Source: Linnemannia elongata (Eukaryota > Mortierellomycota > Mortierellomycetes > Mortierellales > Mortierellaceae). Taken from it: a stretch of DNA of 64,000 nt. The notes beneath the pieces were generated by a model. The model was not told the DNA's origin. It made no database searches and worked only from the letters and a program-made list of their open reading frames with translations. The first letter of the stretch is position 1; each line of letters begins with the position of its first letter. The DNA is taken from the NCBI GenBank assembly GCA_036320915.1, contig JAXBDG010000005.1:1736001-1800000 (forward strand). Reading direction: 5' to 3'. The position numbers and the translations under genes were made by a program. Shown piece after piece: positions 12,901 through 24,897 of the stretch.

Positions 12901-13524
12901 GGTCTTGTATCGACGCGCCTGTCGAATGGGTGCAGGACCGAAATGAAGTGTGGGACTGCTGTTCTGTGGCGCGAAGTAAGGATAAGCTGGAGGCGTCATG
13001 TTGGAATGAGAGCCAAACCCTTGATTTGGATTGGCAAAGTTGTATCCGCCGTTGGGGTGTGGAGGTGTGTGTTGAGCGGGCATCGAGATTGGGATCGGCA
13101 TCTGCATAGGCATAGGCGGAGCTTGTGTTGTAGCAAAGGAGACGTTCTGGACTCCGGCAGTCGGGTATATCTGGCCCTGGGATCGTTGTCGCATGATCTG
13201 TGCCTCTTCAGCTGGGTTGGGCGGTAAGGGTCGAGGGCTGCTGCTGTTGTTATTGGAGAGGCCGAGGGTGCGAGTAGCGGATCGGTCGAGAGGGGAGACG
13301 GTATTTATGTTGTGCTGCCCGTTTCCTCCGTAGCGCGGTGTGCTTGGACTGTGATGGATAGGCAGCATTGGGAGTCCGGCATCACTTCCACCACCAACTC
13401 CGCGATTGATGTTGTTGTTGGATGGATACTGTGAGTTCCCGTTGTGTGCTCGAACGTCGGGAGCTCGACCTCCTCGGTTGTTTTGCGGGTGGGAACTGCC
13501 GTTGTTGTGGTTGTGGTTGAACAT
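9980..13524 (-). CDS. Chitin synthase (division 1, class I-III type)
   Basis: Transfers GlcNAc from UDP-GlcNAc to growing chitin at the plasma membrane. Seven exons: 13524-12679, 12526-11459, 11352-11201, 11098-10742, 10642-10541, 10423-10225 and 10090-9980, giving 944 residues with every junction in frame. The first 200 or so residues are disordered and rich in Asn, Gln, His and Pro. Then comes the chitin synthase N-terminal domain (about 215-290) and the GT2 catalytic core with [15 protein letters not shown] and the diagnostic QRRRW at 585-589. Several membrane helices follow (WFALGNMYLTF region onward), and the protein ends in a short hydrophobic tail. No myosin head is present, so it is not class V/VII. 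The length is normal for division 1 enzymes. The next gene upstream is the phosphate symporter, on the same strand and 1.6 kb away. Confidence 0.95.
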
Positions 13525-15153
13525 TATGGGCAGGGGAATAGTTCAAGGGAACTCTCTTTGTCTGTCGCAGAAGAAGGGAGGAAGAAGGAAGGAAGGGGTG
13601 GATGGACCAGGGACGTCAACCACAACAAACGGGTGGGAGGTGGGCAATTGAAAGAGGAAGGCGACAAAGAGGATTGGCGGCTAAGAGAAAAACGAATGGA
13701 GAGGTCGAGTTGTGGCAAGGGTGAGGGTCGTTTGTTTTTCAGACTTTCAGGAACAGGGGTGAGGTGAGAAGGACAATGACCGTGTGATAAAGCAGGTTGT
13801 CTGATGCACAGGAGAAAGAGGGGAAGGGGGGGGGGTAAGGGAAAGTAGACAAAACGGATAGCGTACAAAAAAGGAGGGCTAAGACAGGTCAGAAGAAGAA
13901 GGCGAAAGGAAGGATGCGATGGAGGATGAAAGGGGATTGGGCTGGCACAAACAAACAAATCCAAAAAGAACGGGAAAGGCGTGAAAAGGTGTTAAAGGGC
14001 GGCGAGAAAGGATTTTATGAAAGGCAAAACAAATGGGAAATGAAATAAGGATAAAAAAAAGGGCTTTTACGCCAAAGAGGAGTGAGAGGGTATCGGCTGT
14101 AGAAAATAGAAGAATATATATTACAGGGCTGTGGCGCCAAGAAGGTATGCGTTTGTTTGGAGTGGAATGGGCACAAGAGAAGTGTAAGTGAATGTAGAAG
14201 AAAGAGGAGGGAGAGAGCAAAAGAAGAAGGAATGAGTGCCAGAGAGAAGAACGTGGAGGTGAAAGAGGGGTGATGGTGAAGTGAGTGTGGGATGGCGAAT
14301 CGTAAACGGCGGAATGAAAGGAGGAGGAGGAGGAGAAGGAGGAGGAGGAAGTGTTAAGGTGTGCTGGCTGAAGGGAACCGAGATAGTTTGGAGGGCGGGA
14401 AAGGGAAAGAGAGGGAAAGAGAAAGAGAGAAAGAGAAAGAGAGAAAGAAAGAGTGAAGCAAAGAAGCAGAGAAGTTTGAGAAGTGGCAGAAATGCAGTGT
14501 AATGGACTAGTGATGGTGCCTGACTGACGGACTAATTTTTATCTTGATCAAGGTTTGTAGGCTATCACTTCAATTCATCATTTTCTTTCATTATTCTCAG
14601 GGTATATGGCCGCATGCTGACACTTCTTTCTGCATTAATACATGGCACAGTGGAAGAGAATGTTGGAGGGTCCCTGGTAAAAAGCAAAAAAAGAAAAAAA
14701 CGAATGCAGGGTGTTCACCATAACAGCATTGTGCATGCTGCCACCATCTGTCCAATCGACCAATCGACCAGAAAAACTCAAAGCGATCATCAATGCGTGT
14801 CCGCTCTGCCCTCTTTTACAGCTACAACAATAAGCTACTCCTCCCACGCCTCCGTGTCGAAGGTGAACAAGGCTCTCTCTCAGGTCAGACCAGAATCATT
14901 TCGCCCGTCCCTTCTTTTCTGGCTGGGAACCTTCTTATGAAGTTATGCCATGGAGAGAGAGGGACCCAGGCGAAACAAAATAAAGGAAAATTTTAGCGTC
15001 GGTAAGTGTAATATTGCATTTATTATTGTTTGATCGAATCGAATCAATTCATCCTTTTGGAACGCCCTCTTCTCCGTGTAATGTGTGGAGAACAAATCAA
15101 AAGCAAAGGTATCTACAGGGGGTTGTTTAATTGTATAAGAAGAAAAGGCAAGT
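13525..15153. other. Intergenic region upstream of chitin synthase
   Basis: 1.6 kb between the chitin synthase start and the stop of the phosphate symporter gene. The plus strand is purine-rich between about 13,550 and 14,470, with GA-type runs, so the coding strand of chitin synthase has the CT-rich leader seen at other genes in this window. Long minus-strand open frames at 13,964-13,524 and 14,220-13,879 are low-complexity readings of that tract. No other gene is supported. Confidence 0.6.
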
Positions 15154-17101
15154 TTACATCTTATGCGGTGAGTTGATGATAATGGCAAATATAAGTCCAG
15201 AGACTAGACCTGCAGCAGGCAGAGTGAAGACCCAGGACGAGGCAACCAATCCCAACATCTTCCAGTTGATGGATTTGAGACCGCCACCACTGCACAGACC
15301 GACAGAGGTAGTAGCTCCAGTGATGCAGTGGGTGGTCGAGACAGGAAGACCCAGCTTGGAGCATGTCAAGACCGTGAGCGAGGTACCCAACGAGACACTG
15401 AAGCCACGACTAGGTGAGATGAATGTGATCTTGTTGCCCAGTGTTGCCATGACCTTGTAACCTGTTACGAGGGAAGAGGAGGTTAGTGGAATTGCTTTTT
15501 CTTGAGTGCGTGAAAATTAAAAAAAAAAAAACACTCCAACCAGTGAAAAGCAATCGACGTACCATAGGTGAGAAGACCAATATCAATGGCATTGCCTCCG
15601 TAGGCAAGAATCCAGGTTGGGATAGGTGCCTTTCCTGTAACATCGACAGCGCCGTTCTTCCAGACATAGTATATGGTCGTTAATGGTCCGATAGCATTAG
15701 CAACATCGTTTGACCCATGAGCAAACGAGGCAAAGCAAGATGTCAGAACCTGAAGGGTGCAGAAGAGTTTCTCCGTTTTCTCATCATAGCGAGTCGAATT
15801 GTCGTGGATCTGATCGACCTCCGCAGTGTTGTCGTTGATGTCCTGGTCCAAACCATGCATGGCCTTGGCTTTTATCTTGTTGAACAGTCTCTTGGCTCTA
15901 GAAGGTGCTGGTGTATCGTCCAATGCGACCAGACCACTGCTGACAGAGCCGCGAGGGGTTGGAGGTCTATCAGCTACCTCCAGATTCTTGGTTTTAGAGT
16001 CATGGGGTGAAAGTGGGTGCGGGGTGGATGAATCCATCTCGCCAAACTTTTCGTCAACGGCATGCTCAACATGGACAGAGGCACGTCTGATACGAGCCTT
16101 GACAAAGGGCGTGCAGAAGGAATGGTACCAGCGCAAAGGCTCGTTGTCCTCGATCTTGCGGCTGAGGTATGGGCGAAGGAAGAAGAAACACCAGAGAAAG
16201 ACGGCACCGGCAACTCCGAACGAGATACCCAGAATGGCGCCGATGGGCAGCTTGGAAAGACTGAGGCCAGGGGAGCCCTTGAAAATGATGTAGAAGACGT
16301 TGATGAAGATGGTGATGGCAAAGTAGAAGGGGATGGCAGTAAGACCCCGCTTGAGAGAATCCTCATGACGAAGGATAAGGAATTTGGTGACTAGGAAAAT
16401 GAACGTTGTGATCTAATACCGCATGTTGCATGTTGATGATAGAGATGTTCGAGAAGGACGTTAGAAAGGTATCGGCGGTTACGAGAAAAGAATAAAAATA
16501 GAGCGAGGTATTCATTTTTTCCGACATACCAAACCGGCACAGAGGGGCGAGATGAGCCAACTACTGACAATCTTGCCAATCTCGACCCAGTGAACAGCGC
16601 TGCCTCCGAACCCAGCAAGACCAACACCAGTGATGGCACCAACAATGGCGTGGGTAGTCGAGACAGGCCATCCGTGCGACGAAGCAAATAGAACCCAGGT
16701 GGACGATCCGACCAGAGAGCAGACCATGCCCAGCATCAAAAGCTCAGGCTGAGCTGCAAACAAATCGACGTCAATCAGACCTCCTTTGATTGTGTCTGCC
16801 GTCGACGATCCCATCAAGAAAGCGCCTAAAAACTCGCAGACAGTAGCAATCAGCACAGCCTGTTTGAGGTTGAGAGCCTTGGAACCGACAGCCGCTCCAA
16901 ACGAGTTACTGACATCGTTTGCACCAATACTATAGCGATAATATCGAAACGGCAGCATTGGATTAAAATGGGTACGTGCATCAATTGATTGAGCAGGTGA
17001 GTAGAAGGAAGTAATATGGAGGACATATACCCGTAGCTGTCCAAGAAGGCAAATATCATGCCTAAGGCAAAGAGAAAAGTGTAATCACCCGGATTCATCA
17101 T
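15154..17101 (-). CDS. PHO89-type sodium/phosphate symporter (SLC20 family)
   Basis: Imports inorganic phosphate at the plasma membrane, coupled to a cation gradient. Exons 17101-17031, 16929-16530, 16412-15563 and 15461-15154 join in frame to 542 residues. Both PHO-4 family signatures are present: GANDVSNSFG near the N-terminus, and SNDVANAIGP in the second half. The paired PVSTTHAI and PVSTTHCI segments show the internal duplication typical of the family. Hydrophobic helices flank a hydrophilic central loop of about 170 residues, rich in Ser and Pro and carrying charged segments. The start at MMNPGDYTFLFALG is chosen because it gives the usual short tail before helix 1. Length agrees with fungal Pho89. 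A CACGTG palindrome lies 422 bp upstream of the start. Confidence 0.95.
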
Positions 17102-18288
17102 TGTGAGGGTGTTGTGGATCAGGCAAGAAAGGGGGGAGTATATGTGTGAAGTGGATTTGAGAGTAGGGTAGATATACAGAGAAATGTAAACTGTGCAATT
17201 GAATGGCCAAAGACGTGAGGGTAGAGAGCAAGGTGGTGGGTGTTGGATGACGAAGAAGATAAAAATGACAGACCATAAAGAAAGACGAATAATGAGGGTA
17301 GTGGAGGCATTTTCTTTCCATTTTTTGTCCCTCAGAAGAACCGATTCGGGGGGATCAATGAGGGGGTGTCACCGAGGATTTTGGCCTACATCTGGGACAA
17401 TTGGGATGTCATTTCATTCCTGCTTGCTGTCTGAGGCGTGTTTGTCTCAGTCGCGTCTGGTGCGATTTCCTAAGCAGTTTTTTCTGGGCACAATGGCGGG
17501 CTGTTTTTCGGCAAAAAGACAGCACGTGGAGGGAGCCAGCTAGCCATCCTGGATGTGTCAACCTCAATGCAAGTGGTGATTGGCAGTATGAATTCACATT
17601 GAGCATGACACGTTCCACGAAGCAGACGCGTGCTCACTGATCGCTGGTCACTGATTGAAGGGCGACGCGTCTTGTTGCTCCCCAGTCACGACTCTTATGG
17701 TTGGTAGTCATGCGCCTTTGGCCATTAACCATTGTGGACGGGCTTGGTCTCCTTTATTTCCGTTGCCGATTTGATTGCACCGCTGCAATGCCTGCTCAGC
17801 GTGTTGCCACGCGAAGTTGCCTGCGGTTATAATCCAGGAGTCTCTTCACCGCAAAGTAGAGTGCTGAAGCTGCCTCTTTTTTTGTCCTCCTTCACCCCCT
17901 TTATTTTTAACGTGCCTTGTCACTATTCCTTGCGACTCTCTTTGACCGATTCGACCCCTCGTCCCTCGTTTTTTGCCCCCTTTTCTGGGATGGATAAAGG
18001 ACACCTCTCTCTCTTCTCTCTCCCATTCTTTCATTTTCCCTCCTCTTTTTTTCTTTCCCTTCTCACCCTCTTCCTTCACTCAACTCCTTCAACTTCTTCC
18101 TTTCGCCTTTTCCACTTGGACTTCAACACTGACAACATCTATACACTTCACTCATATTCGCGCACATACCCAGTCTCGTGAAACATACCAACCAACGCAA
18201 CAATCCACCGTCACCCGTCCGGATACAAAACTCGTCGCCTATTGCTCGACCCCGACCTCTTTCCTCCTTGTCCTAACCTATATCCATA
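17102..18288. promoter_or_regulatory. Divergent promoter region, phosphate symporter and GCK kinase
   Basis: 1.19 kb between two divergently transcribed genes. A CACGTG palindrome sits at 17523-17528, the core of the Pho4/bHLH site in yeasts. The segment from about 17,870 to 18,130 is CT-rich on the plus strand, as expected for the leader of the kinase gene beginning at 18289. No coding sequence is supported here. Confidence 0.45.
17523..17528. promoter_or_regulatory. CACGTG E-box (possible PHO-type site)
   Basis: A perfect CACGTG lies 422 bp upstream of the phosphate symporter start codon. In ascomycete yeasts Pho4 binds this core to activate phosphate uptake genes. Only one copy is seen, and about 15 such hexamers are expected by chance in 64 kb, so the assignment is tentative. 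Confidence 0.25.
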
Positions 18289-18291
18289 ATG
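18289..18291 (+). other. First coding exon consisting only of ATG (GCK kinase)
   Basis: In the frame that reads into the kinase domain, a TAG stop lies directly before the exon at 18422, so the initiator must come from an upstream exon. The ATG at 18289-18291 is followed immediately by GTAACC, a plausible donor. Joining it to 18422 gives [13 protein letters not shown], a typical start for this kinase group, and makes the whole 14-exon frame close. Confidence 0.65.
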
Positions 18292-20375
18292 GTAACCCAA
18301 CACGACCAGGCCGAGACTGGACCTCAGCGGCTCCGATGAGAACCGTCGACATCTCGCCATGTCAGCATCATCTTATTTCTGTCCTCATGCATTGCTCCAT
18401 TGCATTTTTTACTTTCTTTAGAGCGTTTCCAGTCAGCTTGACCCAGAAGAGTACTACGTCAAACTCGAGCGTATCGGTAAAAAAAAAAACTGACCGTGCC
18501 TTTTGCCCTTTTCTCTTTTTTTTCCCTTTGTTACACGTTGTGCCATTGTTGATGTGCGGTGGTTGCCAAGGACAGAGGGGCAGTTCTTGTCTGCGCATAA
18601 GATGGCTAACTTTTCCCCTGCTTTTTCTATTTTTTGCTTGTATGTTCTTGTCCTCCATGGGGCATGGGTTTATTTATACGCCATCAATTGGATCCTTATT
18701 TTTTGGTTATTGTAGGCAAGGGATCGTTCGGCGAAGTTTTCAAAGGGTAAGTGAACAAGCAATGACAACAGAAATTGAGAAAGCCCAGTTGTCGTCAGAT
18801 AAAAACGATATAAGAACGAAAAGAGGGGTAGGCAACGAGGGCTGCGGTCGGGGTAGAGCCTTTGTCCCCCCTGTTTGTTGTCATCATCACCTTTTCCTTC
18901 CTTGAAGTCGTGTTTGGTTTTGATGGATGAGGCATTGGGCGTTTCTTCGTTTTCTTGTCCGGCGGATGTTTGTGTGTTTGTGTGTTTGCGTGAGTTTGTG
19001 TGAGTTGTGGAGGGATGGTATGGGCATGGATGGTCAGCTGTTTTCATCCCCTCCCCTGTCCTGTCACCTTGTCCATATTTCTCGTCATCTCGCCTCTCTC
19101 ACTCTCTCACTCTCGCACTTTCTCGCCCTCACTCCGATTTTGAACCCCTGACTTTTTTTTGGTTGTTTTTTGCCTTGTTGACAAAACCTTCCTTTTCCAC
19201 GCTTTTGCTCCGTGGTTTCCAATCCATTCCTTCTTCACATCTCTCCCTTTCCAATTGTTACATGGTTACGCTAAAGACTGTGCGTCCGCCACTCCTTTTT
19301 TCCTGTGTCAATGCAAAACCATGAATATAGTTTTGTTCATGCTCTCAACACATCGTTGGACTGATTATAAGAGCAGCATAACCATAGGTTCTCATATCTC
19401 ACTTCCTCTTGTTCGACCCACTCACCTTCCTGTGGATCCTCTATTGCATGTGCGCCATAACACAGGTTCGACCGCAGGACAAAGAAGCCTGTAGCTATCA
19501 AGATTATCGATCTGGAGAACGCCGAGGATGAAATTGACGATATTCAACAAGAGATCAACATTCTTTCACAGCTCGACTCTCCTTATGTCACCAGGTGCGT
19601 GGATCATCGTCCTCTTAAGGCTACCCCTAGTCAAGCGCCTTTTTTTGTTTCATACACTCTGGCTTGTCAACCGCAAGAATCACTCACCTGTTTATATTTC
19701 TTGTCCCTGCTTTCCGTGCTTAGATACTTTGCGTCATTCTTGAAGGGCGCGAACCTGTGGATCATTATGGAGTACTGCTCAGGAGGATCCTGCTCAGATC
19801 TCGTAAGGGACCTTTTGATTTTTCTTTCTGTGGGATGTTATCGCAAAAAAAAGGGTTGCCAGCTGACCTAGGGATGAGAGATGGGGATACTAAAACTTAA
19901 GTACCTCGTCCATAACCATATTTAGATGAAAGCTGCTACGTTCAGAGAGGACTTTATCGCAATCATTGCTCGGGAACTGCTCAAGGGTCTAGAATACCTT
20001 CACGGAGAAGGCAAACTTCATCGAGGTATGCGCAAAGGAGACGGAAGAAGGGCCTGAGAAGAAAAAAAAGAGAGTAGGCAATTGAACACGTCGGGGACTC
20101 ATGGTTGTGAGTGTATGTCTTATGTATTCTTTATACACCCTGCCAAAGGCACAAACTCTAACTCTTCAAACCTTTTTTTTTTTTTTTTTTTTTTCTTTTT
20201 GTCTTTGCTCCGCCGATACTTGTCACCTGGACCGCCACTAGACATCAAAGGTACGTTCGAGGCGCATCCACGGAACCTGTATCCGTGCCGGCGACAAAGA
20301 TACATTCTCTCCCACACTCTTTTGCTCCGAAGGGAGCAATTGATAGGCGCCATGTATCCATTTCCAACCAGCGGA

Positions 20376-20420
<45 letters not shown>

Positions 20421-20808
20421 AAGAAAGTCTCCATTTTGACACTTTTGAACTCACTTTCCGACCTTCATTCCTTCCTGCTCTTTCTTTTTTCTAGCTGCGA
20501 ATGTATTACTGACAGCGGATGGAGATGTGAAATTAGCAGATTTCGGAGTCTCTGGTCAGGTACAGCTACAATGCATGAAAGCTATTGAACAAACTGGTTC
20601 AGAGCAGTTCATTAGCTCATCTGGGATGATCCTTTCACTAACCCATGCGTACTACTCCTTTGCTCACCCCTTGATCTTGATAGCTTACTGCGACCATGAC
20701 AAAAAAGAATACCTTTGTCGGAACACCCGTAAGCAAAAAGGAGAAAACAGCTTGGGAACTTTCACTATTTGTTTGTCAATCCCACATGGTCAACTAAAAC
20801 CACAAACG

Positions 20809-20840
<32 letters not shown>

Positions 20841-22217
20841 TTCTAACACCTTCGCCTACCTGCCCCGTTTTTGTTCTTCTAACAATAGTTCTGGATGGCA
20901 CCAGAAGTCATCAAGCAGTCTGGATACGACAACAAGGCCGATATCTGGTCACTAGGCATTACTGCGATCGAGTTGGCAAAAGGCGAACCTCCTTATTCGG
21001 ACATGCACCCCATGAAGGTTCTTTTCTTGATCCCCAAGAATACCCCTCCAGTTTTGGAGGGAAATTATACAAGGGCTTTCAAGGACTTTGTTGCTGCTTG
21101 TCTGCAAAGGGATCCTGCTCTCGTAAGTTTCTTCGTTTTTCTTTGCATCCTTTTGTGTTCAGTGGTGGCTATTGAGGGGGGATTTGGAATAGGCATACTC
21201 ATACTAATACTCATATTCACACTTCTTTATATTTCGTGATTGAATAGCGCCCATCGGCAAAGGAACTTTCGAAGCATAGATTCATCCGTTCCGCTAAAAA
21301 GTCTTCATACCTGACCGAACTTCTGGAGATCCACGAGAGGTGGCTGGCAGAGGGTGGTGGACGAGAGAGTGAGTCCTCTGACGAAGAGGGCGGAAAGTAA
21401 GAATAAGACACACTCGCTCTGGTACATGCAGCACGAACAAAAACAAGATGCCAGTCTCTGACCATATCGATTGATTTCTTTTAACCTTATACAGCACTAG
21501 ATACGAGGACGCTCAGGATGGCGACTGGGATTTCGGAACGGTTCGCGTGCCTGGCGGTATTGCGGCTCAACAGCAACAGACACCTCAGCAGACAAGACCA
21601 CCAAGCTCAGGCTCCAGTCAGCACACTGTAGTCAACGAAGGAAACAACAAACATAAAAACAACAGTAACGGCAACGGTCACTCCAACGGACGCAACGGAC
21701 ATCACGATGTACGTATCTAAACCCTGAGTTGAGCGTATTGTAGCTCGTGGCTTACATGTTTCTCGAGAGTTTGGGAACATGCGACTAACATATTTGCTTT
21801 TTTTGTATGACGATATAGAAGAGGCCAGGCGATTCGGACACTGTTCGTCATCGCCAATACCAAGATGTTGAAAAGCTGGCTGTCAACGAGCATCAGCGTA
21901 AGGAACGCCCCGTCTCGGGAGAACGACCACATGACAAAGTCTACCAGACTTTCGTGCGACCCGTCCTCACCAACGTAAGAATATACAACATATTTTTTTG
22001 CAATTGCAAGGCCTGTCTCGCATTTTAAGATCCCTGGTACTTATCCTAATCTGTTCCTCCTTATTGTCGACCCTGATAGCTTCATGGACTGAGTCTTCGT
22101 GACAGTGAGCGCCACGCGATCGAAGATTTGAGGCTGGCGTTTGAGAATGCAGAGCAGGAGATACCTGGGTTCTCGAGGCTGTTTGTCAAGGGTCTGAGCG
22201 AGCAATTGAAGGGCTGA
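18289..22217 (+). CDS. Ste20-family protein kinase, GCK-III type (MST3/YSK1/Nak1-like)
   Basis: Serine/threonine kinase of the germinal-centre group; fungal relatives act in polarity and septation networks. Fourteen exons close perfectly to 468 residues: 18289-18291, 18422-18476, 18716-18746, 19466-19594, 19724-19802, 19926-20025, 20242-20250, 20495-20559, 20684-20728, 20889-21122, 21248-21396, 21495-21708, 21819-21974 and 22080-22217. The kinase domain starts almost at once ([24 protein letters not shown], given here only as landmark residues around G-loop 20-27). It shows the VAIK lysine, HRD at 131-133, DFG at 151-153, the GCK-type GTPFWMAPEV segment and the closing RPSA motif. The C-terminal half is Gln/Asn/His-rich and ends in a predicted helical segment. 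Oddities: exon 1 is only the ATG, and exon 7 is 9 nt. The short 152-bp gap to the convergent THI20 gene leaves little room for 3' UTRs. Confidence 0.9.
20242..20250 (+). other. 9-nt microexon in the kinase catalytic loop
   Basis: The exon encodes the last two bases of the HRD aspartate codon, then Ile, Lys and the first base of Ala. It is bounded by a CCACTAG acceptor and a GTACGT donor. Skipping it would keep frame but delete three residues including the catalytic Asp133 and Lys135, giving an inactive kinase. It lies between introns of 216 and 244 nt, the latter with a T42 run at 20378-20419. Confidence 0.9.
20378..20419. repeat. T42 homopolymer in kinase intron
   Basis: An uninterrupted run of 42 T within the intron following the 9-nt exon. 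A second T run (20171-20194) lies in the preceding intron and a long A run (from about 20812) in a later one. These are the densest homopolymers in the gene. Confidence 0.9.
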
Positions 22218-22369
22218 AAAGATGAAGCAAACAACAATATCACTCGATACCCTAGCAGAGAGTCATAGATGGTGAAATTTGTTTTATTTCTGTATAAAAA
22301 AGAAACGACCTGTTACAATGCATAGCGTTCAGCGGGTGGATGTGAAGTGACAGAGATGATGAAAAGGCT

Positions 22370-22505
22370 TTACAGCTGGTGCAGAGCCATGTCCCAGAAG
22401 GACACTTCGAGACGAGTTGCTGTCCGGAATACATCCTCCAGCTGCTTGAGGCGATGAGCCGAAGGCTGTTGGATGTTGCACTGGCGCTCCAAGTTGGCTA
22501 AAAGC

Positions 22506-22544
<39 letters not shown>

Positions 22545-24897
22545 TAATTAGTTAGGTACGCTTGCATATGATAGCATCAAACGTGATTCTCATCTCATTT
22601 TCGTTCACGCTTTCTAGTTATGTACCAATTCCACGGGTAACAGCAGCCTGGTAGTCGCTGGCCTCGTAGTTCTTGATCCACTCCCAGTAAGGGTTGGCAT
22701 CACCCCTGAGCGTGTTGGGGTCGTTATAGAGGCGTTCGCCGATCTGACCGTATCCGATCAGACAGGGTGCAATCGCCAAGCCCAATTCCAAAAGGTCTCC
22801 CGTCATTCCTATTTTGAAGTGTTTTACGCGTAAGTTTCACATTCGTCTCGGAAGCTATATGGAAACGCACTGTAGTAGGAATGCGAGGGCTTACCAATGT
22901 CCAAGACGTAACGGGTGTAGGCGACGTTGGCCATGCTCTCGGGGGTGTTCACCATCTCCTCGTAGGTAATTCCCCATTTTGCACAGTACTATTTCCATGA
23001 AAGAGGACGCGAGAGAAAGATAGGAATGCCATTTCAGAAGAGTCATTTGCAGAACCTCGAACGCGCCATGCAAGTAATTCTCATCTTCAAAAAGAGCACT
23101 TACGTCGATGTGAAGCTTGGATTCATGAGCAATATGAACGACAATGTCGGCAAAGGCCTTGGACTCAGTCATGGTGCGGGCCTTGAAAGCTCCCAATCCG
23201 TGTGCACGCGCATAGGTCTGCAAGAACAAGTAGTCTTGCTTCATGTAATGAATGAAGCTCTCCTTGGGCAACGTTCCGTCGGCGATGCCCTGGACAAAGG
23301 CATGTTGAGTGTATTTCTCCCAGTCGTCCTTGCACGCCTGGAGGAGGTGCCTGGTCAATGGGCGAGGGTTGTAACGCGTAGGCCTATTCGACAGTGATTT
23401 GTGGTAGTGAAGATGAGAGTATATAAGTGCCTGAAATTGAATACGTAAATAATCGCATGAAATAGACACGCAAGGCGCGACACGTATTGTCAACTTACTT
23501 TTCGATAGAGCGAGGGACGACGTGGTGGAAATGGTTCAAGCAGCCCTTGCCATTTCCAACAGTGAGTCCATCGCGAATGGCTGATTGGATGTAGTCGGTG
23601 GCCTTGGTGATAGCCTCGTGTGCTATATAAAGATGAGCACCAACGATCAGGATGTGTCATGTTAGCCGCGCACTTTCATTCACACTTTCCTGAAATGTCG
23701 AATACTGTGTAGTAACAGTCCATAAAAAGTACCTTCGAATCCACGGGCGAGGTGAGCGGCAATGGCGGCGCTGAGAGTACATCCTGTGCCGTGGGTGCTG
23801 CTAGTCCTCAAAAAGTCTTTGCGGAGCTCTGTAAAGACGCCGGTACGAGAATCCCAGACCAAATCAACCAACTCGAGCTCCTCCATGTCAATCGATAGAT
23901 CGCTGATCGAGTCAAACAGCTCATGGGGGACAGCTTTGCCACTGGACTTGTAAAGAGGCAAGTGGCCGCCCTTCAAAAGAATGATCGAAGGTCCCAAGCG
24001 AGCCAGCTCCTGAGCAGCGAGTTTCATCTGATCCAATGAATCGATCTTGATCGTGGTGTTTGTTTTTTGGTTGTTGGCGAGGATGAATTCTGCCTCGGGG
24101 ACGTTGGGGGTGAGGACGAGGCAGAGGGGCAGGATATCCTTGATCAGGGTCTCGATGGCATTCGAGTCGAGGAGTGCGGCACCGGAGGTAGCAATCATGA
24201 CGGGGTCGACGACCAGGTTGGGGACGTTTTTTTCCGTGTCTGGGTAGAATTTGCGAAGAGTCTTTGCGACTGCCGACACGATCTCGGCGTTGCACAGCAT
24301 GCCTGATAAGAAGAATAATGAAAAGAGCATGGTATGTGAGTATATGGGTGGTGTGCAAACTCAAGCCTTTTTTCACTGATGCAAGGTTTTCTCACGCGCC
24401 GCATTGGATCAAAAATTAATGACGCATCAAAAAACAAAAAACATTAACAAAAGTTACCTGTCTTGATGGCGTTGGTGCCGATATCGGAAAGGACGGCCTC
24501 AAGCTGTTGGGCGACAAAGGCAGCGGGGATCGCATGGATGCCATCGACAGCAACGGTGTTCTGCGAGGTCACTGAGGTAATGACTGAGGTACCAAAGGTC
24601 TCGAGTGAAGTAAACGTCTTGAGATCAGCCTGGATTCCTGCTCCTCTATTTTTTTCAATGGGTATACGTGAGGTTGTATTAGGATTAGATGTTGATACAG
24701 TACATGGCCTGGATCTACTGTCGGTTATCCTTGATACCAATACGAGGTAAATGAAAAAAAAGTGAGAGCGGAGTCGTTTATGCGAGAAGAAGGTGTGTGC
24801 GTGCGTATGTGAGAGTGTAGGTTTTGTACCCGCCGCTGTCGCTGCCGGCGATGGTCAGTGCCTTGAAGGGGACGTGGACGTGGAAGTCTGCGGTCAT
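22370..24897 (-). CDS. Bifunctional HMP/HMP-P kinase with TenA-like domain (THI20 type)
   Basis: Phosphorylates hydroxymethylpyrimidine to HMP-P and HMP-PP for thiamine synthesis; the C-terminal TenA/thiaminase II-like part salvages pyrimidine from thiamine breakdown products. Eight exons: 24897-24830, 24645-24458, 24302-23733, 23622-23499, 23383-23104, 22988-22895, 22808-22626 and 22497-22370, total 544 residues. The ThiD domain (about 1-290) has the N-terminal AGSDSGGGAGIQAD substrate loop, a DPVM segment and the C-terminal STHGTGCTLSAAIA anion-hole motif. The TenA domain (about 320-544) has HYMKQDYLFLQTYARA and the EMVNTPESMANVAYTRYVLDIG region. Domain order and length match yeast Thi20. 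The start codon lies 379 bp from the divergent THI6-like gene, so shared control by thiamine is likely. An AG dinucleotide repeat lies in the last intron. Confidence 0.95.
22510..22542. repeat. (AG)n microsatellite in THI20 intron
   Basis: About sixteen AG units lie within the final intron of the THI20-like gene, close to the acceptor at 22498. On the coding strand this is a CT run, so it supplies the polypyrimidine tract of that intron. Confidence 0.85.
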
